Positions 1 through 8,286 of a stretch of 64,000 nt of DNA are shown piece after piece (position 1 is the stretch's first letter; each line of letters begins with the position of its first letter). Under the pieces are notes generated by a model that ran no database searches, had not been told where the DNA came from, and saw only the letters and a program-made list of their open reading frames with translations. The DNA comes from UBA10649 sp965278965 (lineage in GTDB: Bacteria > Actinomycetota > Actinomycetes > S36-B12): positions 868,001 to 932,000 of the forward strand of contig OZ257127.1 of assembly GCA_965278965.1 (NCBI GenBank), given 5' to 3'. Both the position numbers and the translations under genes were made by a program.

Positions 1-2
1 CG

Positions 3-422
3 ATCATCGCCCCGCTGCTGCTCGCGCTGGCCTCTCGCGCGTTCCGGGACGATGCCGGCCGGCTCAACCGCTTCCGCCCGGCGGACTGGCAGTGGCTTCG
101 CAGCCGCGACCGTCGATCGGGGCGGATCCGCGTCGGCAAGTTCAACGCCGGCCAGAAGCTGAACGCCGCCTTCACGCTCGGGTCGATCCTGGTCATGCTG
201 GCGACCGGCTCGGTCATGTTCTTCAGCAGCCGGTTCCCGGACTCGATCCGCACGGGATCGACGTTCGTCCATGACTGGCTCGCCCTCGCGGTTCTCGTCG
301 TCGTGCTCGGCCACATCTACATGGCCGGCAACGACTCCGTCGCCCGTGCGGGCATGCGCACCGGTCGGGTGCCCGTCTGGTGGGCCCGCCGCGAGCACGC
401 CGACTGGGCCGACGACGCCTGA
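3..422 (+). CDS. Formate dehydrogenase gamma subunit (cytochrome b), 3' part
   Basis: The reading frame is open from the window edge, so the start is missing; about 139 residues are visible. It looks like the membrane cytochrome b subunit that passes electrons from formate dehydrogenase to the quinone pool. The stretch KFNAGQKLN, then a hydrophobic helix (ILVMLATGSVMFF) and a last helix with two histidines (HDWLALAV...GHIYMA) match the heme b-binding C-terminal part of FdhI/FdnI proteins. The charged tail after the last helix is typical. The partner alpha and beta subunits would lie upstream, outside the window. The family call is good; whether the dehydrogenase is respiratory or otherwise cannot be judged from this fragment. 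Confidence 0.85.
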   Translation: MIAPLLLALASRAFRDDAGRLNRFRPADWQWLRSRDRRSGRIRVGKFNAGQKLNAAFTLGSILVMLATGSVMFFSSRFPDSIRTGSTFVHDWLALAVLVVVLGHIYMAGNDSVARAGMRTGRVPVWWARREHADWADDA

Positions 423-439
423 CCGCCGAGACGCCTCAC

Positions 440-480
440 GTGGTCGTTATTCGACCGATATGTCCGGTTATTACGACCAC
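440..480. terminator. 41 bp dyad between convergent genes, candidate bidirectional terminator
   Basis: GTGGTCGT at the left end pairs perfectly with ACGACCAC at the right end. An inner ACCG pairs with CGGT around a 7 nt loop, separated from the outer stem by an internal loop of 6 and 4 nt. It lies between the stop of the formate dehydrogenase subunit and the stop of the convergent desulfurase-like gene, which suits a terminator. There is no clear T-run on either side, so a protein-binding dyad is the alternative. Confidence 0.45.
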
Positions 481-506
481 TAGAGGCGCGTTGGCGGGGA
501 GGGGCG

Positions 507-1727
507 TCAGGTTGACGCGGCGATCTGCGTCACGCCGGCGATGAGGCGGTCGACGTCCTCGGCGCTGGTGTACGGCGCCATGCCGGCCCGTACCGCGCCG
601 GCAGCACCGAGCCCCAGCCATTCCGACGCCTCGATCGCGTAGAACGAGCCGGCGGGGGCGTTGATGCCCTGCTCCGCGAGCACGGCGTGGACCTGCGCCG
701 ACGGCGCGCCCGCGACCTCGAACAGCTCGGTCGGCGTCCGCAGCGGCGCGTGCCCCAGGAGCCGCACGCCAGCGATCGCCTCCAACCCGGCGCGCAAGCG
801 ATCGCGCAGGCCCTCCTCGTAATCCTCGAGCACCGCCATCGACCGCAGGATCCGCTCGCGCCGCGGCATCGTCGCCTCATCGCCCGGCACGAGGTCGGCC
901 AGCATGTCGATCGCCGCGGTCACGCCGGCGAGCAGCTCGTAGGGCAGCGTCCCGAGCTCGAACCGCTCGGGGACGACGTCGGTCGCCGGCCGCAGCTTGT
1001 CCGGATGGAGCGTCTCCAGCAACGCCGGCGATGCGGCGAGGATGCCGAGATGAGGGCCGAGGAACTTGTACGGGCTGCAGACGTAGAAGGCCGCGCCCAT
1101 CGCCACGACGTCGACCGGCACGTGCGCGGTCAGGTGCACTCCGTCGACGTGCAGGAGGACCCCGCTGCCCTCGAGCCCGGCCGCGATCGCCGCCACGTCA
1201 GGACGGGTCCCGATCAGGTTCGACGCTCCGGTGACGGCCACGACGCGGGTCGCGTCCGTCACCTGCGCCAGCACGTCGTCGGCCGTGAGCGCGCCGGTCG
1301 CTGGGTCGAACGCCGCCCACCGAACCGTCGCCCCGGCCCGCTCGGCGTACGTGACCCAGGGCCGCACGTTCGCGTCGTGGTCCAGGCGCGTGACCACGAC
1401 CTCGTCCCCCGGCCCCCACTCGCGGGCAAGGGTCCGGGCGACGACGAACGTGAGCTCGGTCGCGCTCCGACCAAAGACGATCCCTGCCGGATCCGCCCCG
1501 AGGAGGTCGGCACCGGCTAGGCGTGCCTGGACGACCAGGTCGTCGGCACGACGCTCGGCCGCCGTCGTCCGGCCTCGGTTCGACAGCGGAGCCATGAGCG
1601 CTTCCGCGATCGCCTGGGCAACCAGGTCGGGCGTCTGCGTGCCACCCGGGCCGTCGAAGAAGGCGGTGCCGCCGGCGAGGGCGGGGATCCGGGCACGGAT
1701 GCGGTCGATGTCGTAGACGGCGGTCAC
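507..1727 (-). CDS. Cysteine desulfurase-like PLP enzyme
   Basis: A 406-residue fold-type I aminotransferase-family protein, like the cysteine desulfurase-like branch (VC1184 type) rather than IscS or SufS. Visible are an N-terminal FFDGPGGTQ substrate/phosphate loop, a histidine-containing DHDANVRPW segment, a conserved Asp-Gly-Val-His (HVDGVHLTAH) stretch and the PLP lysine in SPYKFLGPH. The start is GTG with GGAGG about 9 nt upstream. It is divergent from the DUF3159 gene. The true substrate is unknown for most members of this branch: it may act on cysteine or another amino acid, and no Fe-S assembly genes lie beside it. Confidence 0.8.
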   Translation of the reverse strand: MTAVYDIDRIRARIPALAGGTAFFDGPGGTQTPDLVAQAIAEALMAPLSNRGRTTAAERRADDLVVQARLAGADLLGADPAGIVFGRSATELTFVVARTLAREWGPGDEVVVTRLDHDANVRPWVTYAERAGATVRWAAFDPATGALTADDVLAQVTDATRVVAVTGASNLIGTRPDVAAIAAGLEGSGVLLHVDGVHLTAHVPVDVVAMGAAFYVCSPYKFLGPHLGILAASPALLETLHPDKLRPATDVVPERFELGTLPYELLAGVTAAIDMLADLVPGDEATMPRRERILRSMAVLEDYEEGLRDRLRAGLEAIAGVRLLGHAPLRTPTELFEVAGAPSAQVHAVLAEQGINAPAGSFYAIEASEWLGLGAAGAVRAGMAPYTSAEDVDRLIAGVTQIAAST

Positions 1728-1756
1728 GCGCTCATCCTCCCCCGATGCCGGGAAGT

Positions 1757-1768
1757 AAGGGTACCCTT
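1757..1768. promoter_or_regulatory. Perfect 12 bp palindrome in a divergent promoter region
   Basis: AAGGGTACCCTT reads the same on both strands and sits between the desulfurase-like gene (minus) and the DUF3159 gene (plus), about 22 bp upstream of the latter's -10 element. The position suits a dimeric regulator's operator. It has only loose likeness to DtxR/IdeR iron boxes, so the regulator is not identified. Confidence 0.35.
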
Positions 1769-1789
1769 CGCTGACCGGACGGCAGCCGA

Positions 1790-1795
1790 TAGCCT
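1790..1795 (+). promoter_or_regulatory. -10 element of leaderless DUF3159 gene
   Basis: TAGCCT is followed by 6 nt and then the GTG start at 1802. This spacing puts the transcription start at or next to the start codon, as in leaderless actinobacterial mRNAs. It supports the GTG chosen as the start. Confidence 0.6.
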
Positions 1796-1801
1796 GACGT
1801 C

Positions 1802-2518
1802 GTGACGGAACGGGCAGACGCCGTGAGCAGCAGCAACGACCCAGCGGTCGTGGCTCGCGACGACGTCAGCGCGGCGGCCCCCCACCCGTTCGTGATGCTT
1901 CTCGGCGGCGTCCGCGGGGCCCTTGAGACGGTCCTGCCGCCGTTGGTCTTCATCACCGTCTACCTCGCACTCGGCGGCAGCGGGAACACGGCCCTCGGCT
2001 GGGCGATCGGAGCCGCGATCGGGCTGGCGCTGGGCTTCACGATCTGGCGCCTGGTCGAGCGCACGCACCCCGCCCGCGCTGTCGGCTCGATGCTGCTGGT
2101 CGTCGTCAGCGGGTACATCGCCAGCCGCACCGGGAGCGCCGCGGACTTCTTCTGGCCGCGCGTGCTCGTCAACGCCGCCTCCGCGCTGGCGTTCGTCGTG
2201 GCCAACCTCGTCCGCTGGCCGCTCATCGGCGTGATCCTCGGACCGCTGGCCGGCACCAGGATGCGCTGGCGCAAGGATCCTGACCTCCTGCGCGCCTACA
2301 CCCGCGCGTCATGGCCGTGGGCGCTGCTGAACCTCGTGCGGGCCGTGCTGCTGATGTTCTTCATCGACGGCAACCGACTGTGGGCGCTCGCGGCGTCAGG
2401 GGCGTTCTTCTACGCGCTGACCGTGCTGGCCGTCGTCGCGTCGTGGCGGATCATCCGCCACTCACTGCCCGCGGGGCACCCCGGAATCCGCCACCCCCAG
2501 GTCCCGGGCTCCCCGTAG
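1802..2518 (+). CDS. DUF3159 family integral membrane protein
   Basis: A 238-residue membrane protein with a short hydrophilic N-terminus and about five or six hydrophobic segments. Family marks are FVMLLGGVRGALETVLPPLVF at the first segment, the ...LVERTHPARAVGS loop, and a conserved RVLVNAASAL...NLVRWPLIGVI stretch. DUF3159 proteins are common in actinobacteria and their function is unknown; they are often seen beside cell-envelope or ion-transport genes. The GTG start is chosen because TAGCCT lies 6 nt upstream. Neighbours do not explain its role: a desulfurase-like gene lies divergently upstream and a DNA glycosylase convergently downstream. Confidence 0.8.
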   Translation: MTERADAVSSSNDPAVVARDDVSAAAPHPFVMLLGGVRGALETVLPPLVFITVYLALGGSGNTALGWAIGAAIGLALGFTIWRLVERTHPARAVGSMLLVVVSGYIASRTGSAADFFWPRVLVNAASALAFVVANLVRWPLIGVILGPLAGTRMRWRKDPDLLRAYTRASWPWALLNLVRAVLLMFFIDGNRLWALAASGAFFYALTVLAVVASWRIIRHSLPAGHPGIRHPQVPGSP

Positions 2519-2545
2519 GCCCAGCCCGTCAGTCCCAGACCTCGG

Positions 2546-3373
2546 TCAGTCCGGCTGGCAGCGCGGGCACCAGTACACGGTGCGGCCGCCGAGCAGCGCG
2601 AGCTGCACCTCCGCGCCACAGACCAGGCACAGCTGCCCGGCCCGCCGGTACACGTAGACCTCGCCGCCGTGGCGGTCCTCGCGCGGCGGACGGCCCATCA
2701 CCTCCGGCAGGTGCTCGTCGCGCACCGTGTCGATGCGGCCCTGCTTCGTGCCTGCTCGCATGAGGGTCACGAGGTCCGCCCACATCGCGGCGAACTCGTC
2801 CGCGCTGACGTCGCGTCCGGGACGGAAGGGCGAGACGCGGTGCCGGAAGAGGACCTCGGCGCGGTAGATGTTGCCGACCCCGGACAGCACGCGCTGGTCC
2901 ATCAGGAGCTCGGCGACCGTCCGACTGCTGCGCAGGACCCGATCGGCAGCCACCGAGGGATCGGCGTCCGGGCGGATCGGGTCCGGGCCGACACGCCGGA
3001 CGGCGGCGCGCTTCGCGGCGTCGTCGAGGACCTCGCAGACGGTCGGCCCACGCAGCTGCGCCCAGGTGTCGTCCGTCCGCAGCCGCAGTCGGACCTGCCC
3101 GACAGGGTCCGGCACGTCACCGCGGCCGAACTCCCACTTGCCGAAGAGCCCGAGATGGACGTGGATCCAGGTCGTGGCCCGGGGGCCGTCGCCGGTGGCG
3201 AACCCGATGAACAGGTGCTTGCCGTGCGCCTCCACCCGGCGAACGACGCGGCCGTCGACGAGCGCTGCGCCGGCCGCGAACCGCCCCTGCGGGCTGTCGG
3301 CGTGCACGGCCCGACGGCTCAGCACACGGCCCAGTCGCCGCGCCTGGTGGTGGACGACGTGGCCTTCGGGCAT
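2546..3373 (-). CDS. Fpg/Nei family DNA glycosylase (endonuclease VIII type)
   Basis: A 275-residue bifunctional base-excision DNA glycosylase/AP lyase. After the initiator Met it begins PEGH, which provides the N-terminal proline nucleophile and catalytic glutamate; mycobacterial Nei2 shares this beginning, whereas Fpg has PELPE. The helix-two-turn-helix region contains LLMDQRVLSGVGNIYRAEVL, and a C-terminal zinc finger has C-x2-C (CLVCG) and C-x2-C (CPRC). The role is removal of oxidised pyrimidines. It starts 6 nt after the stop of the DsbA-like gene, so the two are probably one transcript linking oxidative-damage repair with a thiol oxidoreductase. Confidence 0.88.
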   Translation of the reverse strand: MPEGHVVHHQARRLGRVLSRRAVHADSPQGRFAAGAALVDGRVVRRVEAHGKHLFIGFATGDGPRATTWIHVHLGLFGKWEFGRGDVPDPVGQVRLRLRTDDTWAQLRGPTVCEVLDDAAKRAAVRRVGPDPIRPDADPSVAADRVLRSSRTVAELLMDQRVLSGVGNIYRAEVLFRHRVSPFRPGRDVSADEFAAMWADLVTLMRAGTKQGRIDTVRDEHLPEVMGRPPREDRHGGEVYVYRRAGQLCLVCGAEVQLALLGGRTVYWCPRCQPD

Positions 3374-3379
3374 GGGCCG

Positions 3380-4003
3380 TCAGTCGAAGATCGGGGCGAG
3401 GTGGCGGGTCCGCTTGAGCTCGAAGAACCCGGGTGTGCCGGCCACGAGCATCGTGCCGTCCCAGAGGCGTCCCGCCGCATCGCCCTTCGGGGCGGGTGTC
3501 ACGACCGGGCCGAAGAACGCGATGCGCTCGCCGTCCGGCCCGGGAACCGCGATGACCGGCGTGCCCACGTCCTGGCCGACGAGCGAGATCCCCTCGTGGT
3601 GGCTGGCCCGCAGGGCCTCGTCCACCTGGTCCGTCAGGCCGAGGTCGGCCAGCTCCGGCGGCAGCCCGACCTCCGCGAGGGCCTCCCGGACGACGGTGTC
3701 GACGTCGTCGCGACCCGCCGGGTGGAAGCGCGTGCCCAGCGCCGTGTAGAGCGGCAGCACGATGTCGTCACCGTGGCGCTGCTGTGCGGCGACCACGACG
3801 CGCACCGGCTGCCAGGCCGTCTCCATGAACGCGACGTACTCCTCCGACAGCTCGCGGCCTTCGTTGAGCACGGCCAGCGACATGACGTGCCAACGCACGG
3901 ACACATCACGGACCTGCTCGACCTCGAGCATCCAGCGCGAGGTCATCCACGCCCACGGGCACCGGGGGTCGAACCAGAAGTCGACGGTCGTCGTGTCAGC
4001 CAT
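3380..4003 (-). CDS. DsbA-fold oxidoreductase of the mycothiol-dependent nitroreductase (Rv2466c) type
   Basis: A 207-residue thioredoxin/DsbA-fold protein. The N-terminus FWFDPRCPWAW...TSRWMLEVEQVRDVSVRWHVMSLAVLNE closely matches the Rv2466c type, which reduces substrates with mycothiol in the cytoplasm. It has no signal peptide. The active-site motif is CPWA (Cys15), whereas the mycobacterial protein has CPWC, so this would have to work by a monothiol mechanism if it is active. The start ATG has a TCGAAT hexamer 6 nt upstream. It is followed at once by the Nei-type glycosylase gene. Confidence 0.82.
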   Translation of the reverse strand: MADTTTVDFWFDPRCPWAWMTSRWMLEVEQVRDVSVRWHVMSLAVLNEGRELSEEYVAFMETAWQPVRVVVAAQQRHGDDIVLPLYTALGTRFHPAGRDDVDTVVREALAEVGLPPELADLGLTDQVDEALRASHHEGISLVGQDVGTPVIAVPGPDGERIAFFGPVVTPAPKGDAAGRLWDGTMLVAGTPGFFELKRTRHLAPIFD

Positions 4004-4082
4004 GCCGTGATTCGATCATGCGCCTTCCCTGCCTGCGCGCTCGGGGAGCGGCGACGGGCTGGGCGCGGTGACCGGGGCGGCG

Positions 4083-4088
4083 CATACT
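4083..4088 (+). promoter_or_regulatory. -10-like element before small ORF
   Basis: CATACT lies 6 nt upstream of the GTG at 4095. The spacing is that of a leaderless start, though the first base departs from the usual T. Confidence 0.4.
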
Positions 4089-4094
4089 GGACAG

Positions 4095-4274
4095 GTGACG
4101 AGGTCGCCCGAGATCGCGGACTGGCATGCGCGCGTCGAGCGCGCGGCGAAGAGCGGGGACCGGGTGGCGCTGCGCGATCTGTACGCGCAGGCCGAGAAGC
4201 TGTTCGGTGAGGGCGCCGCGCATGAGTGGTCCGAGGTGCTGTCGGCGTTCGACGCGTCCGCCCAGACGGGTTGA
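4095..4274 (+). CDS. Small hypothetical protein (59 aa)
   Basis: A short acidic, helix-rich ORF (VTRSPEIADWHARVERAAKSG... ending SAFDASAQTG) in good actinobacterial codon usage. GTG at 4095 is preferred over an in-frame upstream ATG at 4068 because CATACT sits 6 nt before it. No family is recognised with certainty. It has no membrane segment, no cysteines and no signal peptide. It is divergent from the DsbA-like gene and convergent with a secreted-protein gene. Confidence 0.5.
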   Translation: MTRSPEIADWHARVERAAKSGDRVALRDLYAQAEKLFGEGAAHEWSEVLSAFDASAQTG

Positions 4275-4293
4275 GCGGCCCGGCCGGGCTCGG

Positions 4294-4911
4294 TCAGCTG
4301 CCGTAGGCCGGGACGCCCCGCGTGCAGACGAAGCCGCCGGCGCCGGCTCCGGGCCACTGCTCCCACGAGGCGGCCCACCCGACGGGGCAGTCCTGCGACT
4401 GGCTCGCGCGCTGGAACGACTGCACCCACGTCGGGACCGGCTCGTCGGCAGGGCAGACACCACCAGCGCACACCGCGACCGAGAACTGGTAGGACTCCCC
4501 GAAGTAGTTGCTGCCGCGGTAGTAGAGCAGCGAGAACTGGAAGGTTGCCGGCTGCACGTCAGTCGGGGCGACGAACGTGACTGACGACCCGACCTGAAGC
4601 GGAGACACAGTTCCGCTCGGGTTAGGACTGACCACGATCGTCGTGATCGTCGTGCCGTCGTCATAGACATACGTGTACGTGCCGGCCAGGGACAGCCCGT
4701 AGCCGGTGTAGTTGCAACCGCTCGTGTCGATCGTGAGCGTCTCGCCCGGACTCAGGACCACGGTGCGCGGGATGACGACCGGATCGCTCCACCCCTCCTG
4801 GCACGTGATCGACAGGTGCTGGCCGGGCACGGCCTGGGCCGGTGTTGCGCCGGCCAGGACGAGACCGACGAGAACCACCATGGCGAGGACGAGTGGGCGT
4901 AGCGCGCGCAT
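4294..4911 (-). CDS. Secreted protein of unknown function with Cys/Trp-rich C-terminal motif
   Basis: About 205 residues. The ATG at 4911 is chosen because it is followed directly by a Sec signal peptide (MRALRPLVLAMVVLVGLVLAG...TPAQA, cleavage expected after AQA) and preceded by GGGGGA. The mature part is rich in Ser/Thr/Tyr/Val, suggesting a beta-sandwich, and has five cysteines that could form disulfides. The last 30 residues carry a C-P-x-G-W-x-x-S-W-x-x-W...GGFVC-x-R pattern, similar to C-terminal motifs of other actinobacterial exported proteins. The function is unknown; surface or extracellular location is inferred. Confidence 0.65.
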   Translation of the reverse strand: MRALRPLVLAMVVLVGLVLAGATPAQAVPGQHLSITCQEGWSDPVVIPRTVVLSPGETLTIDTSGCNYTGYGLSLAGTYTYVYDDGTTITTIVVSPNPSGTVSPLQVGSSVTFVAPTDVQPATFQFSLLYYRGSNYFGESYQFSVAVCAGGVCPADEPVPTWVQSFQRASQSQDCPVGWAASWEQWPGAGAGGFVCTRGVPAYGS

Positions 4912-4964
4912 GGGTCCCCCGATGGTTGACTGGCCAGACCCTACAACCGGCGGTGGCTCAGAAC

Positions 4965-5651
4965 ATGACGTCGACACCTGTCGCGGCCGCGATAGGGATC
5001 GACGGCTGCCCGGGTGGGTGGATCGCGGCAATCGACGCCGGCGGCGACACGTCGATCGCCTGGCGATCGGCACTCGTCGAGTCCGTCGACACCCTGTTGC
5101 TGCCCGGGGCTGTCGTGGGCATCGACATGCCGATCGGGCTACTCGACGCAGGGCTTCGCGAGTGCGATGCCTTGCTGCGCCGAGAGCTGCCCGGCGCCGG
5201 CTCGCGGGTGTTCACGACTGCGCCACGGCCGGTGCTGGAACTCGGCCTCGGAGCCCCGAACGCCGACGTGCAGGAGCTCTCGCGCGGATTGACCGGCCAG
5301 GGTGTCAGCCGACAGGCCCTCGGCCTGGCGACGCGGATCCTCGCGCTCGACGTGGCGCTCCGGTCGACCCACGCGGTCGTCGTCGAGGTCCACCCTGAGC
5401 TGTCGTTCGCGACGATGTGCGGCCAGGTGCTGCCGAGCAAGCACGGCGCCGACGGCGTGACCGCCCGTACCGCCGCCCTCGCGGCATGGCGACCTGACGC
5501 CGTGGCAGCGCTGGACCGCCGCCCCACGCGCGTGCCGCTCGTCGACGCGCTCGACGCCCTGGCCGCGCTGTGGAGCGCGATCCGCGTGCGGGACGGGCTA
5601 GCGCGCGTCATTCCCGACGGCGCCACGACTCCTCCGCGCGTCCTCGTCTGA
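4965..5651 (+). CDS. DUF429 family protein
   Basis: A 228-residue protein with the DUF429 hallmarks: an N-terminal GIDGCPGGWIAA strand-loop, a second acidic strand VVGIDMPIGLLD, and VVEVHPELSFATM followed by K-H-x-x-D-G in the middle. The arrangement of acidic residues on strands resembles an RNase H-like fold, so a predicted nuclease is plausible, but no activity is established. The ATG has GGTGG about 8 nt upstream. It is divergent from the secreted-protein gene. Confidence 0.78.
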   Translation: MTSTPVAAAIGIDGCPGGWIAAIDAGGDTSIAWRSALVESVDTLLLPGAVVGIDMPIGLLDAGLRECDALLRRELPGAGSRVFTTAPRPVLELGLGAPNADVQELSRGLTGQGVSRQALGLATRILALDVALRSTHAVVVEVHPELSFATMCGQVLPSKHGADGVTARTAALAAWRPDAVAALDRRPTRVPLVDALDALAALWSAIRVRDGLARVIPDGATTPPRVLV

Positions 5652-5724
5652 GTAACCCCATCCCCGCTGCCGCAGCGGGACACGCGCGCGGGAGGCGCCG
5701 GCGGCCAAATGGTTGGATTGCCCG

Positions 5725-8286
5725 ATGAGCCTGAACATCACCCGCGCCGAGGCCGCCGAGCGCGCCGGACTGCTTCGTGTCGACTCCTACGACGTCGTCC
5801 TCGACCTCACGGGGTCGGACCGCACCTTCGGCACGACGACCACCGTCACCTTCGGCTGCACGGCACCGGGGGCGACGACGTGGATCGACCTCGTCGCCGA
5901 GACCGTGCACTCCGTGGTGCTGAACGGCACGGCTCTCGACCTCGCATCCGTCGTCGATGGTCCGCGCATCACGCTTCCCGACCTTTCCGAGGACAACGTC
6001 GCGATCGTGGTCGCCGACGGGCTCTACATGAACACCGGCGAGGGCCTGCACCGCTTCGTGGACCCCGTCGACAAGGAGACCTACCTCTACACGCAGTTCG
6101 AGTCCGCCGACTCGCGACGGATGTACGCCGTCTTCGAGCAGCCCGACCTGAAGGCCGCGTTCGGCCTCACCGTCACCGCGCCGTCGCACTGGCAGGTCGT
6201 CAGCAACTCTCCGTCGCCCGAGCCTGTGAACCACGGCGACGGCACCGCCACATGGCGGTTCGACCGGACCCCTCGGATCTCCAGCTACATCACGGCTCTC
6301 GTCGCCGGCCCGTATCACCGCGTCGACGACGAGTACAGCGGCACGTACGGCACCTACCCGCTGGGCGTCTACTGCCGCGAGTCGCTCGCGCAGCACCTGG
6401 ACCCCGACGAGATCCTGACGGTCACGAAGCAGGGCTTCGCGTACTTCGAGGAGAAGTTCGGCATCGCCTACCCGTTCGCGAAGTACGACCAGCTCTTCGT
6501 GCCGGAGTTCAACGCCGGCGCGATGGAGAACGCCGGCTGCGTCACCCTGCTCGAGGACTACGTGTTCCGGTCGCGGGTGACCGACGCCGCCTACGAGCAG
6601 CGGGCCAACACGATCTTGCACGAGCTCGCGCACATGTGGTTCGGCGACCTCGTCACGATGACATGGTGGGACGACCTCTGGCTCAACGAGTCGTTCGCGG
6701 AGTGGGCGGCCCACTGGGCGAACGCCAACGCCACCCGGTACACCGACGCGTGGACGACGTTCGCGAACCTGCGCAAGGCCTGGGCGTACCGCCAGGACCA
6801 GCTCCCCTCGACGCACCCGATCGCGGCCGACATGGTCGACCTGGACGCGGTCCGCGTGAACTTCGACGGAATCACGTACGCGAAGGGGGCGTCGGCACTT
6901 CGCCAGCTCGTCGCGTGGGTGGGCGAGGAGGAGTTCCTCGCCGGCGTGCACGCCTATTTCATCGCGCACGCGTGGGGCAACACCCGGCTGACCGACCTGC
7001 TCTCCGAGCTCGAGCGCACGAGCGGGCGTGACCTCGGCCCGTGGACGAAGGAGTGGCTGCAGACCAGCGGCGTGAACCTGCTGCGCCCGGAGATCACCGT
7101 CGACACGAACGGGTCGATGACCGAGGTCGTCGTCGTCCAGGAGCCGCCGTCGATGCCGGAGGGCATCGATCCGACGCTGCGCTCGCACCGCATCGGCATC
7201 GGCCTGTACGACCTCGATGAGGGTGCGCTGACGTTGCGCACCCGGATCGACGTCGACGTCGTCGGGGCGCGGACGCAGGTAGCCGAGCTCGCCGGGCAGC
7301 GTCGCCCGGACCTCCTGCTGCTCAACGATGGTGACTACACCTTCGCCAAGGTGCGGCTCGACGAGACGTCGTGGGAGACGGCCGTCGCGCACCTCGGATC
7401 GCTGCAGGACCCGCTCGCCCGGGCTCTCATCTGGGGCGCGGCCTGGGACATGACACGCGATGCGGAGGTCTCGACCGGCGACTTCGTCGCACTCGTCCTG
7501 GCCGGCGCCGGCGCGGAGACAGACATCGGTGTGGTCCAAGGGGTCCTGCGGCAGGCCCGCATGGCCATCGACCAGTTCGCCGCCCCGGAGAACCGCGCGG
7601 GCTACCTCACCGAGTACGCCGACGCGATGCGCGCGCATGCTGTTGCCGCCGACCCCGGCAGCGACCGTCAGCTCGCGTTCTCGCGGGCGTTCGTGGGTGC
7701 CGCGACGTCGACCGCCGACCTCGACACCGTCGCCAGCCTTCTCGACGGCACCCTTGTGTGGGACGGCCTGGCCATCGACACGGACCTGCGCTGGTCGCTC
7801 CTGCACCGGCTCGTTGTTGCCGGCGTCCGTGACGAGGACGCGATCCAGGCAGAGCTCGACCGCGACGACACGGCCACCGGCCGTCGGCACGCCGCCAGCG
7901 CCCGGGCGGCCCGCCCGACGCCGGAGGCGAAGGAGCTCGCGTGGGCGGACATCGTCGACCGCGCCGACCTGCCGAACGCCATCCTCGGCGCGACGATGGG
8001 CGGGTTCGTGCAGCCCGACCAGGTCGAGCTGCTCGTGCCCTACCGGGATGCCTACTTCGAGGCCCTGCCTCACGTGTGGGCCGAGCGGACGATGGAGATG
8101 GCGCAGGACATCACGACCTTCATGTACCCGACGTTCCTGGTCGACGACGCGACGGTCGCAGCCAGCGACGCGTTCCTCGCCGGCCCCGCGGCAGCGCTGC
8201 CCGGCCCGGCCCGGCGGCTGGTCGCCGAGGGCCGCGACGGCACGCTCCGCGCGGCGCGGGCTCGCGCCAAGGACGCCGAGATCTAG
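5725..8286 (+). CDS. pepN: Aminopeptidase N (M1 family)
   Basis: An 853-residue cytoplasmic zinc metallopeptidase that removes N-terminal residues from peptides, in line with the length of actinobacterial PepN. The exopeptidase motif GAMEN lies at residues 265-269, the zinc site HELAH at 299-303, and the third zinc ligand Glu322 in LWLNESFAEW. An ERAP1-like C-terminal helical domain follows. The ATG at 5725 is preferred to an upstream TTG because the family begins near SLNITRAEA; TTGGAT lies 6 nt upstream. Its TAG overlaps the TAG of the convergent sulfatase in one CTAG. Confidence 0.93.
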   Translation: MSLNITRAEAAERAGLLRVDSYDVVLDLTGSDRTFGTTTTVTFGCTAPGATTWIDLVAETVHSVVLNGTALDLASVVDGPRITLPDLSEDNVAIVVADGLYMNTGEGLHRFVDPVDKETYLYTQFESADSRRMYAVFEQPDLKAAFGLTVTAPSHWQVVSNSPSPEPVNHGDGTATWRFDRTPRISSYITALVAGPYHRVDDEYSGTYGTYPLGVYCRESLAQHLDPDEILTVTKQGFAYFEEKFGIAYPFAKYDQLFVPEFNAGAMENAGCVTLLEDYVFRSRVTDAAYEQRANTILHELAHMWFGDLVTMTWWDDLWLNESFAEWAAHWANANATRYTDAWTTFANLRKAWAYRQDQLPSTHPIAADMVDLDAVRVNFDGITYAKGASALRQLVAWVGEEEFLAGVHAYFIAHAWGNTRLTDLLSELERTSGRDLGPWTKEWLQTSGVNLLRPEITVDTNGSMTEVVVVQEPPSMPEGIDPTLRSHRIGIGLYDLDEGALTLRTRIDVDVVGARTQVAELAGQRRPDLLLLNDGDYTFAKVRLDETSWETAVAHLGSLQDPLARALIWGAAWDMTRDAEVSTGDFVALVLAGAGAETDIGVVQGVLRQARMAIDQFAAPENRAGYLTEYADAMRAHAVAADPGSDRQLAFSRAFVGAATSTADLDTVASLLDGTLVWDGLAIDTDLRWSLLHRLVVAGVRDEDAIQAELDRDDTATGRRHAASARAARPTPEAKELAWADIVDRADLPNAILGATMGGFVQPDQVELLVPYRDAYFEALPHVWAERTMEMAQDITTFMYPTFLVDDATVAASDAFLAGPAAALPGPARRLVAEGRDGTLRAARARAKDAEI

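Noticed and set aside
4278..4289. GC-only palindrome GCCCGGCCGGGC between two convergent genes as a terminator
   Set aside because: It leaves a 4 nt loop and a 4 bp stem and has no T-run. Such strings are frequent by chance here.
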